A stretch of 64,000 bases of DNA. It comes from Aplectana chamaeleonis. Taxonomy: Eukaryota; Nematoda; Chromadorea; Rhabditida; Cosmocercidae. Shown one piece after another: positions 1 through 14,904 of this stretch. The translations under genes were made by a program, and so were the position numbers. The stretch covers positions 62,001-126,000 of the forward strand of contig JAPDOI010001156.1 in NCBI GenBank assembly GCA_029168955.1, written 5' to 3'. Numbering within the stretch: position 1 is the first letter of the stretch; each line of letters opens with the position of its first letter. Below the pieces are notes generated by a model. It was given only the letters and a program-made list of their open reading frames with translations. It did no database searches and had not been told where the DNA came from.

Positions 1-3000
1 TACGGCGTCCGGCGCACTCTACCTTGGGTCCCGCACACTTTCTACGTCGTCCGGCGCACTCTACCTTGGGTCCCGCACACTTTCTACGGCGTACTGCGCA
101 CTCCCAATTGGGTCCCGCACACGTTCTTCGGCGTTTTGCGCAGTTCCACTTGGATCCCACACACTTTCTACGGCGTCCGGCGCACTCTACCTTGGGTCCC
201 GCACACTTTCTACGTCGTCCGGCGCACTCTACCTTTGGTCCCACACACTTTCTACGGCGTCCGGCGCACTCTACCTCGGGTCCCGCACACTTTCTACGGC
301 GTCCGGCGCACTCTACCTTGGGTCCCGCACACTTTCTACGGCGTCCTACGCACTTCCACTTGGGTCCCGCACACTTTCTACGGCGTCCGGCGCACTCTAC
401 CTTGGGTCCCGCACACTTTCTACGTCGTCCGGCGCACTCTACCTTGGGTCCCACACACTTTCTACGGCGTCCGGCGCTCTCTACCTTGGGTCCCACACAC
501 TTCCTGCGGCGTCCTGCGCATTCCCACTTGAGTCCCGCACACTTTCTACGGCGTACTGCGCACTCCCAATTGGGTCCCGCACACATTCTTCGGCGTTTTG
601 CGCAGTTCCACTTGGATCCCGCACGCTTCCTACGACGTCCGGCGCACTCGCATTTGGGTCCCGCACACTTCCTATGGCGTCCTGCGCATTCCCACTTGAG
701 TCCCGCACACTTTCTACGGCGTACTGCGCACTCCCAATTGGGTCCCGCACACACTCTTCGGCGTTTTGCGCAGTTCCACTTGGATCCCGCACGCTTCCTA
801 CGACGTCCGGCGCTCTCTACCTTGGGTCCCACACACTTCCTGCGGCGTCCTGCGCATTCCCACTTGAGCCCGCAAACTTTCTACGGCGTACTGCGCACTC
901 CCAATTGGGTCCCGCACACATTCTTCGGCGTTTTGCGCAGTTCCACTTGGATCCCGCACGCTTCCTACGACGTCCGGCGCACTCCCACTCGGGTCCCGCA
1001 CACTTTCTACGGCGTCCGGCGCCATCTACCTTGGGTTCCGCACACTTTCTACGGCGTCCGGCGCACTCTACCTTGGGTCCCGCACACTTTCTACGGCGTC
1101 CTACGCACTTCCACTTGAGTCCCGCACACTTTCTACGTCGTTCGGCGCACTCTATCTTGGGTCCCACATACTTTCTACGGCGTCCGGCGCACTCTACCTT
1201 GGGTCGCACACACTTTCTACGGCGTCCGGCGCACTCTACCTTGGGTCCCGCACACTTTCTACGGCGTCCTACGCACTTCCACTTGGGTCCCGCACACTTT
1301 CTACGGCGTCCGGCGCACTCTACCTTGGGTCCCGCACACTTTCTACGTCGTCCGGCGCACTCTGCCTTGGGTCCCACACACTTTCTACGACGTACTGCGC
1401 ACCCCCAATTGGGTCCCGCACACATTCTTCGGCGTTTTGCGCAGTTCCACTTGGATCCCGCACGCTTCCTACGACGTCCGGCGCACTCGCATTTGGGTCT
1501 CGCACACTTCCTACCGCGCCCTGCGCACTCCCATTTGAGTCCCGCACACTTTCTACGGCGTACTGCGCACTCCCAATTGGGTCCCGCACACACTCTTCGG
1601 CGTTTTGCGCAGTTCCACTTGGATCCCGCACGCTTCCTACGACGTCCGGCGCTCTCTACCTTGGGTCCCACACACTTCCTGCGGCGTCCTGCGCATTCCC
1701 ACTTGAGTCCCGCACACTTTCTACGGCGTACTGCGCACTCCCAATTGGGTCCCGCACACATTCTTCGGCGTTTTGCGCAGTTCCACTTGGGTCCCGCACA
1801 CTTTCTACGGCGTCCTACGCACTTCCACTTGAGTCCCGCACACTTTCTACGTCGTTCGGCGCACTCTACCTTGGGTCCCACACACATTCTACGGCGTCCG
1901 GCGCACTCTACCTTGGGTTCCACACACTTTATACGGCGTCCGGCGCACTCTACCTTGGGTCCCGCACACTTTTTACGGCGTCCTACGCACTTCCACTTGG
2001 GTCCCACACACTTTCTACGGCGTCCGGCGCACTCTACCTTGAATCCCGCACACTTTCTACGTCGTCCGTCGCACTCTACCTTGAGTCCCACACACTTTCT
2101 ACGGCGTCCGGCGCACTCTACCTTGGGTCCCACACACTTTCTACGGCGTCCGGCGCACTCTACCTTGGGTCCCGCACACTTTCTACGGCGTACTGCGCAC
2201 TCCCAATTGGGTCCCGCACACATTCTTCGGCGTTTTGCGCAGTTCCACTTGGATCCCGCACGCTTCCTACGACGTCCGGCGCACTCGCATTTGGGTCGCG
2301 CACACTTTCTACGGCGTCCGGCGCAGTCTACCTTGGGTCCCACACACTTTCTACGGCGTCCGGCGCACTCCACCTTGGGTCCCGCACACTTTCTACGGCG
2401 TCCGGCGCACTCTACCTTGGGTCCCGCACACTTTCTACGGCGTCCTACGCACTCTCCACTTGGGTCCCGCACACTTTCTACGGTGTGCGGCGCACTCCAC
2501 CTTGTCTCCCACCCACTTTATACGTCGTCCGGCGCTCTCTGCCTTGGGTCCCACACACTTTCTACGGCGTCCGGCGCACTCTACCTTGGGTCCCGCGCAT
2601 TTCCTACCGCGTCCTGCGCACTTCCACTTGGGTCCCGCACACTTTCTACGGCGTCCGGCGCCCTCTACCTTGTGTCCCGCACACTTTGTACGGCGTCCGG
2701 CGCACTCTACCTTGGGTCCCGCACACTTTTTACGACGTCCGTCACACTCTACCTTGGGTCCCGCACACTTTCTACGGCGTCCTACGCACTCCCACTTGAG
2801 TCCCGCACACTTTCTACGGCGTACTGCGCACTCCCACTGGGTCCCGCACACATTCTTCGGCGTTTTGCGCAGTTCCACTTGGATCCCGCACACTTCCTAC
2901 GACGTCCGGCGCACTCGCATTTGGGTCCCGCACACTTCCTACGGCGTCCCGCGCATTCCCACTTGAGTCCCGCACATTTTCTATGGCGTCCTGAGCACTC

Positions 3001-4029
3001 CCACTTTGGTCCCGCCCACTTCCTACGGCGTCCGGAACACTCTACCTTGGGTCCCGCACACTTTCTACGGCGTCCGGCGCACTCTACCTTGGGTCCCGCA
3101 CACTTTCTGCGTCGTCCGGCGCACTCTACCTTGGGTCCCAAACACTTTCTACGGCGTCCGGCGCACTCTACCTTGGGTCCCGCACACTTTCTACGGCGTC
3201 CGGCGCACTCTACCTTGGGTCCCGCACACCTTCTACGTCGTCCGGCGCACTCTACCTTGGGTCCCACACACTTTCTACGGCGTCCGGCGCACTCTACCTT
3301 AGGTCCCACACACTTTCTACGGCGTCCGGCGCACTCTACTTTGGGTCCCGCACACTTTCTACGGCGTCCTACGCACTTCCACTTGAGTCGCGCACACTTC
3401 CTACGTCGTCCGGCGCACTCCCACTTGGGTCCCGCACACTTTCTACGGCGTCCGGCGCACTCTACCTTGGGTCCCGCACACTTTCTACGGCGTCCGGCGC
3501 ACTCTACCTTGGGTCACGCACACTTTCTACGTCGTCCGGCGCACTCTACCTTGGGTCCCACACACTTTCTACGGCGTCCGGCGCACTCTACCTTGGGTCC
3601 CGCACACTTTCTACGGCGTCCGGCGCACTCTACCTTGGGTCCCGCACACTTTCTACGTTGTCCGGCGCACTCTACCTTGGGTCCCACACACTTTCTACGG
3701 CGTCCGGCGCACTCTACCTCGGGTCCCGCACACTTTCTACGGCGTCCGGCGCACTCTACCTTGGGTCCCGCACACTTTCTACGGCGTCCTACGCACTTCC
3801 ACTTGGGTCCCGCACACTTTCTACGGCGTCCGGCGCACTCTACCTTGGGTCCCGCACACTTTCTACGTCGTCCGGCGCACTCTACCTTGGGTCCCACACA
3901 CTTTCTACGGCATACGGCGTACTCTACCTTGGGTCCCACACACTTCCTGCGGCGTCCTGCGCACTCCCACTCGGGTCCCGCACACTTTCTACGGCGTACT
4001 GCGCACTCCCAGTGGGTCCCGCACACATT

Positions 4030-4954
4030 CTTCGGCGTTTTGCGCAGTTCCACTTGGATCCCGCACGCTTCCTACGACGTCCGGCGCACTCGCATTTGGG
4101 TCCCGCACACTTCCTACGGCGTTCTGCGCATTCCCACTTGAGTCTCGCACACTTTCTACGGCGTACTGCGCACTCCCAATCGGGTCCCGCACACACTCTT
4201 CGGCGTTTTGCGCAGTTCCACTTGGATCCCGCACGCTTCCTACGACGTCCGGCGCTCTCTACCTTGGGTCCCACACACTTCCTGCGGCGTCCTGCGCATT
4301 CCCACTTGAGTCCCGCACACTTTCTACGGCGTACTGCGCACTCCCAATTGGGTCCCGCACACATTCTTCGGCGTTTTGCGCAGTTCCACTTGGATCCCGC
4401 ACGCTTCCTACGACGTCCGGCGCACTCCCACTCGGGTCCCGCACACTTTCTACGGCGTCCGGCGCCATCTACCTTGGGTTCCGCACACTTTCTACGGCGT
4501 CCGGCGCACTCTACCTTGGGTCCCGCACACTTTCTACGGCGTCCTACGCACTTCCACTTGAGTCCCGCACAATTTCTACGTCGTTCGGCGCACTCTACCT
4601 TGGGTCCCACATACTTTCTACGGCGTCCGGCGCACTCTACCTTGGGTCCCACACACTTTCTACGGCGTCCGGCGCACTCTACCTTGGGTCCCGCACACTT
4701 TCTACGGCGTCCTACGCACTTCCACTTGGGTCCCGCACACTTTCTACGGCGTCCTACGCACTTCCACTTGAGTCCCGCACACTTTCTACGTCGTTCGGCG
4801 CACTCCACCTTGGGTCCCACATACTTTCTACGACGTCCGGCGCACTCTATCTTGGGTCCCACACACTTCCTGCGGCGTCCTGCGCATTCCCACTTGAGTC
4901 CCGCACACTTTCTACGGCGTACTGCGCACTCCCAATTGGGTCCCGCACACATTC
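4030..4954 (+). repeat. 22-monomer higher-order block, copy 1
   Basis: Block measured between CTTCGGCG anchors of the rare TTCTTCGG-type monomers. Anchors fall at 4030, 4198, 4366 and 4954, so the spacing is 168, 168 and 588 bp and the total is 924 bp, exactly 22 x 42. In the middle lies the signature monomer GCCATCTACCTTGGGTTCCG at about 4464. Its order of monomer variants, read as 14-residue peptides, closely matches the blocks starting at 10159 and 14905. Confidence 0.85.
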
Positions 4955-7640
4955 TTCGGCGTTTTTCGCAGTTCCACTTAGATCCCGCACGCTTCCTACG
5001 ACGTCCGGCGCACTCGCATTTGGGTCCCGCACACTTCCTACGGCGTCCCGCGCATTCCCTTTTGAGTCCCGCACACTTTCTATGGCGTCCCGCGCACTGC
5101 CACTTGGGTCACGCACACTTTTCTACGGCGTCCGGCGCCCTCTACCTTGAGTCCCACACACTTTCTACGGCGTCCGGCGCACTCTACCTTGGGTCCCACA
5201 CACTTTCTACGGCGTCCGGCGCACTCTACCTTGGGTCCCACACACTTTCTACGGCGTCCGGCGCACTCTACCTTGGGTCCCGCACACTTTCTACGGCGTC
5301 CTACGCACTTCCACTTGAGTCCCGCACACTTTCTACGTCGTTCGGCGCACTCCACCTTGGGTCCCACATACTTTCTACGGCGTCCGGCGCACTCTACCTT
5401 GGGTCCCACACACTTTCTACGGCGTCCGGCGCACTCTACCTTGGGTCCCGCACACTTTCTACGGCGTCCTACGCACTTCCACTTGGGTCCCGCACACTTT
5501 CTACGGCGTCCGGCGCACTCTACCTTGGGTCCCGCACACTTTCTACGTCGTCCGGCGCACTCTACCTTGGGTCCCACACACTTTCTACGGCGTCCGGCGC
5601 ACTCTACCTTGGGTCCCACACACTTCCTGCGGCGTCCTGCGCATTCCCACTTGAGTCCCGCACACTTTCTACGGCGTACTGCGCACTCCCGATTGGGTCC
5701 CGCACACATTCTTCGGCGTTTTGCGCAGTTCCACTTGGATCCCGCACGCTTCCTACGACGTCCGGCGCACTCGCATTTGGGTCCCGCACACTTCCTACGG
5801 CGTCCCGCGCATTCCCACTTGAGTCCCGCACACTTTCTATGGCGTCCTGCGCACTCCCACTCGGGTCCCGCACACTTTCTACGGCGTCCGGCGCACCCTA
5901 CCTTGGGTCCCGCACACTTTCTACGGCGTCCGGCGCACCCTACCTTGGGTCCCGCACACTTTATACGTCGTCCGGCGCACTCTACCTTGGGTCCCAAACA
6001 CTTTCTACGGCGTCCGGCGCACTCTACCTTGGGTCCCGCACACTTTCTACGGCGTCCGGCGCACTCTACCTTGGGTCCCGCACACCTTCTACGTCGTCCG
6101 GCGCACTCTACCTTGGGTCCCACACACTTTCTACGGCGTCCGGCGCACTCTACCTTAGGTCCCACACACTTTCTACGGCGTCCGGCGCACTCTACTTTGG
6201 GTCCCGCACACTTTCTACGGCGTCCTACGCACTTCCACTTGAGTCGCGCACACTTCCTACGTCGTTCGGCGCACTCTATCTTGGGTCCCACATACTTTCT
6301 ACGGCGTCCGGCGCACTCTACCTTGGGTCCCACACACTTTCTACGGCGTCCGGCGCACTCTACCTTGGGTCCCGCACACTTTCTACGGCGTCCTACGCAC
6401 TTCCACTTGGGTCCCGCACACTTTCTACGGCGTCCGGCGCACTCTACCTTGGGTCCCGCACCCTTTGTACGCCGTCCGGCGCACTCTACCTTGGGTCCCA
6501 CACACTTTCTACGACGTACTGCGCACTCCCAATTGGGTCCCGCACACCTTCTTCGGCGTTTTGCGCAGTTCCACTTGGATCCCGCACGCTTCCTACGACG
6601 TCCGGCGCACTCGCATTTGGGTCTCGCACACTTCCTACGGCGTCCTGCGCATTCCCACTTGAGTCCCGCACACTTTCTACGGCGTACTGCGCACTCCCAC
6701 TGGGTCCCGCACACACTCTTCGGCGTTTTGCGCAGTTCCACTTGGATCCCGCACGCTTCCTACGACGTCCGGCGCTCTCTACCTTGGGTCCCACACACTT
6801 CCTGCGGCGTCCCGCGCATTCCCACTTGAGTCCCGGCACACTTTCTACGGCGTACTGCGCACTCCCACTGGGTCCCGCACACTTCTTCGGCGTTTTGCGC
6901 AGTTCCACTTGGATCCCGCACGCTTCCTACGACGTCCGGCGCACTCCCACTCGGGTCCCGCACACTTTCTACGGCGTCCTACGCACTTCCACTTGAGTCG
7001 CGCACACTTTCTACGGCGTCCTACTCACTTCCACTTGGGTCCCGCACACTTTCTGTGGCGTCCAACTCACTTCCACTTGAGTCCCGCACACTTTCTTCGC
7101 CGTACGGTGCACTCTACCTTGGGTCATGCACACTTTCTACGGTGTCCGTCGCACTCTACCTTGAGTCCCACACACTTTCTACGACGTCCGGCGCACTCTA
7201 CCTTGGGTCCCGCACACTTTCTATGGCAACCGGTGCACTCTACCTTGGGTCCCGCACACTTTCTACGGTGTCCGGCGCACTCTACCTTGGGTCCCACACA
7301 CTTTCTACGGCGTCCGGCGCACTCTACCTCGGGTCCCGCACACTTTCTACGGCGGGCGGCGCACTCTACCTTGGGTCCCGCACACTTTCTACGGCGTCCT
7401 ACGCACTTCCACTTGGGTCCCGCACACTTTCTACGGCGTCCGGCGCACTCTACCTTGGGTCCCGCACACTTTCTACGTCGTCCGGCGCACTCTACCTTGG
7501 GTCCCACACACTTTCTACGGCGTCCGGCGCTCTCTACCTTGGGTCCCACACACTTCCTGCGGCGTCCTGCGCATTCCCACTTGAGTCCCGCACACTTTCT
7601 ACGGCGTACTGCGCACTCCCAATTGGGTCCCGCACACATT

Positions 7641-8565
7641 CTTCGGCGTTTTGCGCAGTTCCACTTGGATCCCGCACGCTTCCTACGACGTCCGGCGCAC
7701 TCGCATTTGGGTCCCGCACACTTCCTGCGGCGTTCTGCGCATTCCCACTCCAGTCCCGCACACTTTCTACGGCGTACTGCGCACTCCCAATCAGGTACCG
7801 CACACTTTCTTCGGCGTTTTGCGCAGTTCCACTTGGATCCCGCACGCTTCCTACGACGTCCGGCGCACTCTACCTTGGGTCCCACACACTTCCTGCGGCG
7901 TCCTGCGCATTCCCACTTGAGTCCCGCACACTTTCTACGGCGTACTGCGCACTCCCAATTGGGTCCCGCACACATTCTTCGGCGTTTTGCGCAGTTCCAC
8001 TTGGGTCCCGCACACTTTCTACGGCGTCCGGCGCACTCTACCTTGGGTCCCGCACACTTTCTACGTCGTCCGGCGCACTCTACCTTGGGTCCCGCACACT
8101 TTCTACGGCGTCCGGCGCACTCTACCTTGGGTCCCGCACACTTTCTACGGCGTCCTACGCACTTCCACTTGAGTCCCGCACACTTTCTACGTCGTCCGGC
8201 GCACTCTACCTTGGGTCCCACACACTTTCTACGGCGTCCGGCGCACTCTACCTTGGGTCCCACACACTTTCTACGGCGTCCGGCGCACTCTACCTTGGGT
8301 CCCGCACACTTTCTACGGCGTCCTACGCACTTCCACTTGGGTCCCGCACACTTTCTACGGCGTCCGGCGCACTTCCACTTGAGTCCCGCACACTTTCTAC
8401 GTCGTCCGGCGCACTCTACCTTGGGTCCCACACACTTTCTACGACGTCCGGCGCACTCTATCTTGGGTCCCACACACTTCCTGCGGCGTCCTGCGCATTC
8501 CCACTTGAGTCCCGCACACTTTCTACGGCGTACTGCGCACTCCCAATTGGGTCCCGCACACATTC
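7641..8565 (+). repeat. 22-monomer higher-order block, copy 2 (diverged)
   Basis: Anchors at 7641, 7809, 7977 and 8565 repeat the 168/168/588 spacing exactly. The internal monomers after the third anchor differ from copies 1 and 3: the GCCATCTACC signature is missing and more consensus monomers are present. The frame has been kept while the variant content was partly replaced, as expected from gene conversion or unequal exchange in register. Confidence 0.75.
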
Positions 8566-10158
8566 TTCGGCGTTTTCGCACTCCACTTAGATCCCGCACG
8601 CTTCCTACGACGTCCGGCGCACTCGCATTTGGGTCCCGCACACTTCCTACGGCGTCCCGCGCATTCCCACTTGAGTCCCGCACACTTTCTATGGCGTCCC
8701 GTGCACTTCCACTTGGGTCCCGCACACTTTCTACGGCGTCCGGCACACTCTACCTTGGGTCCCACACACTGTCTACGGCGTCCGGCGCACTCTACCTTGG
8801 GTCCCGCACACTTTCTACGGCGTCCGGAGCACTCTACCTTGGGTCCCGCACACTTTCTACGGCGTCCGGAGCACTCTACCTTGGGTCCCACACACTTTCT
8901 ACGGCGTCCTACGCTCTTCCACTTGGGTTCCGCACACTTTCTACGGCGTCCGGCGCACTCCACCTTGGGTCCCACACACTTTCTACGGCGTCCGGCGCAC
9001 TCTACCTTGGGTCCCACACACTTTCTACGGCGTCCGGCGCACTCTACCTTGGGTCCCGCACACTTTCTACGGCGTCCTACGCACTTCCACTTGGGTCCCG
9101 CACACTTTCTACGGCGTCCGGCGCACTCTACCTTGGGTCCCGCACACTTTCTACGTCGTCCGGCGCACTCTACCTTGGGTCCCACACACTTTCTACGGCG
9201 TCCGGCGCACTCTACCTTGGGTCCCACACACTTCCTGCGGCGTCCTGCGCATTCCCACTTGAGTCCCGCACACTTTCTACGGCGTACTGCGCACTCCCAA
9301 TTGGGTCCCGCACACATTCTTCGGCGTTTTGCGCAGTTCCACTTGAATCCCGCACGCTTCCTACGACGTCCGGCGCACTCGCATTTGGGTCCCGCACACT
9401 TCCTACGGCGTCCCGCGCATTCCCACTTGAGTCCCGCACACTTTCTATGGCGTCCTGCGCACTCCCACTCGGGTCCCGCACACTTTCTACGGCGTCCGGC
9501 GCACTCTACCTTGGGTCCCGCACACTTTCTACGGCGTCCGGCGCACTCTATCTTGGGTCCCGCACACTTTATACGTCGTCCGGCGCACTCTACCTTGGGT
9601 CCCACACACTTTCTACGGCGTCCAGCGCACTCTACCTTGGGTCTCGCAAACTTTCTACGTCGTCCGGCGCACTCTACCTTGGGTCCCGCACACTTTCTAC
9701 GTCGTCCGGCGCACTCTACCTTGGGTCCCACACACTTTCTACGGCGTCCGGCGCACTCTACCTTGGGTCCCACACACTTTCTACGGCGTCCGGCGCACTC
9801 TACTTTGGGTCCCACACACTTTCTACGGCGTCATACGCACTTCCACTTGAGTCCCGCACACTTCCTACGTCGTCCTGCGCACTCCCGCTTGGGTCCCACA
9901 CACTTTCTACGGCGTCCGGCGCACTCTACCTTGGGTCCCACACACTTTCTACGGCGTCCGGCGCACTCTACCTTGGGTCCCGCACACTTTCTACGGCGTC
10001 CTACGCACTTCCACTTGGGTCCCGCACACTTTCTACGGCGTCCGGCGCACTCTACCTTGGGTCCCGCACACTTTCTACGTCGTCCGGCGCACTCTACCTT
10101 GGGTCCCACACACTTTCTACGACGTACTGCGCACTCCCAATTGGGTCCCGCACACATT

Positions 10159-11083
10159 CTTCGGCGTTTTGCGCAGTTCCACTTGGATCCCGCACGCTTC
10201 CTACGACGTCCGGCGCACTCGCATTTGGGTCTCGCACACTTCCTACGGCGTCCTGCGCATTCCCACTTGAGTCCCGCACACTTTCTACGGCGTACTGCGC
10301 ACTCCCAATTGGGTCCCGCACACACTCTTCGGCGTTTTGCGCAGTTCCACTTGGATCCCGCACGCTTCCTACGACGTCCGGCGCTCTCTACCTTGGGTCC
10401 CACACACTTCCTGCGGCGTCCTGCGCATTCCCACTTGAGTCCCGCACACTTTCTACGGCGTACTGCGCACTCCCAATTGGGTCCCGCACACATTCTTCGG
10501 CGTTTTGCGCAGTTCCACTTGGATCCCGCACGCTTCCTACGACGTCCGGCGCACTCCCACTCGGGTCCCGCACACTTTCTACGGCGTCCGGCGCCATCTA
10601 CCTTAGGTTCCGCACACTTTCTACGGCGTCCCTCGCACTCTACCTTGGGTCCCGCACACTTTCTACGGCGTCCTACGCACTTCCACTTGAGTCCCGCACA
10701 CTTTCTACGTCGTTCGGCGCACTCTACCTTGGGTCCCACATACTTTCTACGGCGTCCGGCGCACTCTACCTTGGGTCCCACACACTTTCTACGGCGTCCG
10801 GCGCACTCTACCTTGGGTCCCGCACACTTTCTACGGCGTCCTACGCACTTCCACTTGGGTCCCGCACACTTTCTACGGCGTCCGGCGCACTCTACCTTGG
10901 GTCCCGCACACTTTCTACGTCGTCCGGCGCACTCTACCTTGGGTCCCACACACTTTCTACGACGTCCGGCGCACTCTATCTTGGGTCCCACACACTTCCT
11001 GCGGCGTCCTGCGCATTCCCACTTGAGTCCCGCACACTTTCTACGGCGTACTGCGCACTCCCAATTGGGTCCCGCACACATTC
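10159..11083 (+). repeat. 22-monomer higher-order block, copy 3
   Basis: Anchors at 10159, 10327, 10495 and 11083 again give 168/168/588 bp. The GCCATCTACC signature monomer lies at about 10592, here followed by TTAGGTTCCG in place of TTGGGTTCCG. Variant order is nearly the same as in copy 1. Confidence 0.85.
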
Positions 11084-13750
11084 TTCGGCGTTTTTCGCAG
11101 TTCCACTTGGATCCCGCACGCTTCCTACGACGTCCGGCGCACTCGCATTTGGGTCCCGCACACTTCCTACGGCGTCCCGCGCATTCCCTTTTGAGTCCCA
11201 CACACTTTCTACGGCGTCCGGCGCACTCTACCTTGGGTCCCACACACTTTCTACGGCGTCCGGCGCACTCTACCTTGGGTCCCGCACACTTTCTACGGCG
11301 TCCTACGCACTTCCACTTGAGTCCCGCACACTTTCTACGTCGTTCGGCGCACTCCACCTTGGGTCCCACATACTTTCTACGGCATCCGGCGCACTCTACC
11401 TTGGGTCCCACACACTTTCTACGGCGTCCGGCGCACTCTACCTTGGGTCCCGCACACTTTCTACGGCGTCCTACGCACTTCCACTTGGGTCCCGCACACT
11501 TTCTACGGCGTCCGGCGCACTCTACCTTGGGTCCCGCACACTTTCTACGTCGTCCGGCGCACTCTACCTTGGGTCCCACACACTTTTTACGGCGTCCGGC
11601 GCACTCTACCTTGGGTCCCACACACTTCCTGCAGCGTCCTGCGCATTCCCACTTGAGTCCCGCACACTTTCTACGGCGTACTGCGCACTCCCAATTGGGT
11701 CCCGCACACATTCTTCGGCGTTTTGCGCAGTTCCACTTGGATCCCGCACGCTTCCTACGACGTCCGGCGCACTCGCATTTGGGTCCCACACACTTCCTAC
11801 GGCGTCCCGCGCATTCCCACTTGAGTCCCGCACACTTTCTATGGCGTTCTGCGCACTCCTACTTAGGTCCCGCACACTTTCTACGGCGCCGGGCGCCCTC
11901 TACCTTGGGTCCCGCACACTTTCTACGGCGTCCGGCGCACTCCCATTTGGGTCCCGCACACTTTCTACGTCGTCCGGCGCACTCTACCTTGGGTCCCAAA
12001 CACTTTCTACGGCGTCCGGCGCACTCTACCTTGGGTCCCACACACTTTCTATGGCGTCCGGCGCACTCTACCTTGGGTCCCGCACACTTTCTACGTCGTC
12101 CGGCGCACCCTACCTTGAGTCTCACACACTTTCTACGGCGTCCGGCGCACTCTACCTTGAGTCCCAAACACTTTCTACGACGTCCGGCGCCCTCTACTTT
12201 GGGTCCCACACACTTTCTACGGCGTCCTACGCACTTCCACTTGAGTCGCGCACACTTCCTACGTCGTCCGGCGCACTCTACCTTGGGTCCCACACACTTT
12301 CTACAGCGTCCGGCGCACTCTACCTTGGGTCCCGCACACTTCCTGCGGCGTCCGGCGCACTCTACCTTGGGTCCCGCACACTTTCTACGGCGTCCGGCGC
12401 ACTCTACCTTGGGTACCGTACACTTTTTACGGCGTACCGCGCACTTCCACTCTGAGTCCCGCACACTTTCTACGGCGTCCGGCGCACTCTACTTTAGGTC
12501 CCGCACACTTCCTACGGCGTCCTACGCGCTCCCACTTGGGTCCCGCACACTTTCTACGGCGTCCGGCGCACTCTACCTTGGGTCCCGCACACTTTCTACG
12601 GCGTCCGGCGCACTCTTCCTTGGGTCCCACACACTTTATGCGGCGTCCGGCGCACTCTACCTTGGGTCCTGCACCCTTTCTATCGCGTCCTGCGCCCTCC
12701 CACTTGGGTTCCGCACACTTTCTACGGCGTCCGGCGCACTCTACCTTGGATCCCGCACACTTTCTACGGCGTCCGGCGCACTCTACCTTGGGTCCCGCAC
12801 ACTTTCTACGTCGTCCGGCGCACTCTACCTTGGGTCCCACACACTTTCTACGGCGTCCGGCGCACTCTACCTTGGGTCCCGCACACTTTCTACGGCGTCC
12901 GGCGCACTCTACCTTGGGTCCCGCACACTTTCTACGTCATCCGGCGCACTCTACCTTTGGTCCCACACACTTTCTACGGCGTCCGGCGCACTCTACCTTG
13001 GATCCCGCACACTTTCTACGGCGTCCGGCGCACTCTACCTTGGGTCCCACACACTTTCTACGGCGTCCTACGCACTTCCACTTGGGTCCCGCACACTTTC
13101 TCCGGCGTCCGGCGCACTCTACCTTGGGTCCCGCACACTTTCTACGTCGTCCGGCGCACTCTACCTTGGGTCCCACACACTTTCTACGGCGTCCGGCGCA
13201 CTCTACCTTGGGTCCCGCACACTTTCTACGGCGTCCTGTTCACTTTCACTTGGGTCCCGCACACTTTCTACGACGTACTGCGCACTCCCAATTGGGTCCC
13301 GCACACATTCTTCGGCGTTTTGCGCAGTTCCACTTGGATTCCGCACGCTTCCTACGACGTCCGGCGCACTCGCATTTGGGTCCGCACACTTCCTACGGCG
13401 TCCGGCGCCCTCTACCTTGGGTCCCACACACTTTCTACGGCGTACTGCGCACTCCCAATCGGGTCCCGCACACACTCTTCGGCGTCCGGCGCAGTTCCAC
13501 TTGGGTCCCGCACGCTTCCTACGACGTCCGGCGCTCTCTACCTTGGGTCCCGCACATTTTCTATGGCGTCCTGAGCACTCCCACTTGGGTCCCTCACACT
13601 TTCCTCGGCGTCCGGCGCACTCGCATTTGGGTCCCGCACACATTCTTCGGCGTTTGGCGCACTTCTACTTGGATCCCGCACGCTTCCTACGACGTCCGGC
13701 GCACTCCCACTTGGGTCCCACACACTTTCTACAGCGTCCGGCGCACTCTA

Positions 13751-14300
13751 CCTTAGGTCCCACACACTTTCTACGGCGTCCGGCGCACTCTACTTTGGGT
13801 CCCGCACACTTTCTACGGCGTCCTACGCACTTCCACTTGAGTCGCGCACACTTCCTACGTCGTCCGGCGCACTCTACCTTGGGTCCCACACACATTCTAC
13901 GGCGTCCGGCGCACTCTACCTTGGGTCCCACACACTTCCTGCGGCGTCCGGCATACTCTACCTTGGGTCCCACACACTTTCTACGGCGTCCGGCGCACCC
14001 TACCTTGGGTCCCGCACACTTTCTACGGCGTCCTGCGCACTTCCACTTGAGTCCCGCACACTTTCTACGGCGTCCGGCGCACTCTACTTTGGGTCCCGCA
14101 CACTTTCTACGGCGTCCTACGCACTTCCACTTGAGTCCCGCACACTTTCTACGTCGTCCGGCGCACTCTACCTTGGGTCCCACACACATTCTACGGCGTC
14201 CGGCGCACTCTTCCTTGGGTCCCACACACTTCCTGCGGCGTCCGGTACACTCTACCTTGGGTCCCCCACACTTTCTCTGGCGTCCTGCGCACTCCCACTT
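13751..14300 (+). repeat. segmental duplication within array A, copy 1
   Basis: About 550 bp sharing a run of rare variants with 19,082-19,630: CCTTAGGTCC at the left edge, GAGTCGCGCACACTTCCTAC, CACACACATTCTAC, GGCGCACCCTACC, GGCGCACTCTTCC, and CTTTCTCTGGCGTCC at the right edge. The order is the same in both copies. The offset is 5,331-5,332 bp, close to 127 monomers. Confidence 0.8.
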
Positions 14301-14904
14301 GGGTCCCGCACACTTTCTACGGCGTCCGGCGCACTCTACCTTGGGTCCCGCACACTTTCTACGGCGTCCGGCGCACTCTACCTTGGGTCACGCACACTTT
14401 CTACGTCGTCCGGCGCACTCTACCTTGGGTCCCACACACTTTCTACGGCGTCCGGCGCACTCTACCTTGGGTCCCGCACACTTTCTACGGCGTCCGGCGC
14501 ACTCTACCTTGGGTCCCGCACACTTTCTACGTTGTCCGGCGCACTCTACCTTTGGTCCCACACACTTTCTACGGCGTCCGGCGCACTCTACCTCGGGTCC
14601 CGCACACTTTCTACGGCGTCCGGCGCACTCTACCTTGGGTCCCACACACTTTCTACGGCGTCCTACGCACTTCCACTTGGGTCCCGCACACTTTCTACGG
14701 CGTCCGGCGCACTCTACCTTGGGTCCCGCACACTTTCTACGTCGTCCGGCGCACTCTACCTTGGGTCCCACACACTTTCTACGGCGTCCGGCGCTCTCTA
14801 CCTTGGGTCCCACACACTTCCTGCGGCGTCCTGCGCATTCCCACTTGAGTCCCGCACACTTTCTACGGCGTACTGCGCACTCCCAATTGGGTCCCGCACA
14901 CATT

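Noticed and set aside
817..2472. Minus-strand Cys/Arg-rich frame (KVECAGRRRKCAGP repeats) resembling metallothionein-like or zinc-binding repeats
   Set aside because: It is the one open - frame of the satellite. The cysteines come from GCGCA and GCACA words present for reasons of repeat sequence, and the same peptide appears wherever the array does, in both orientations.
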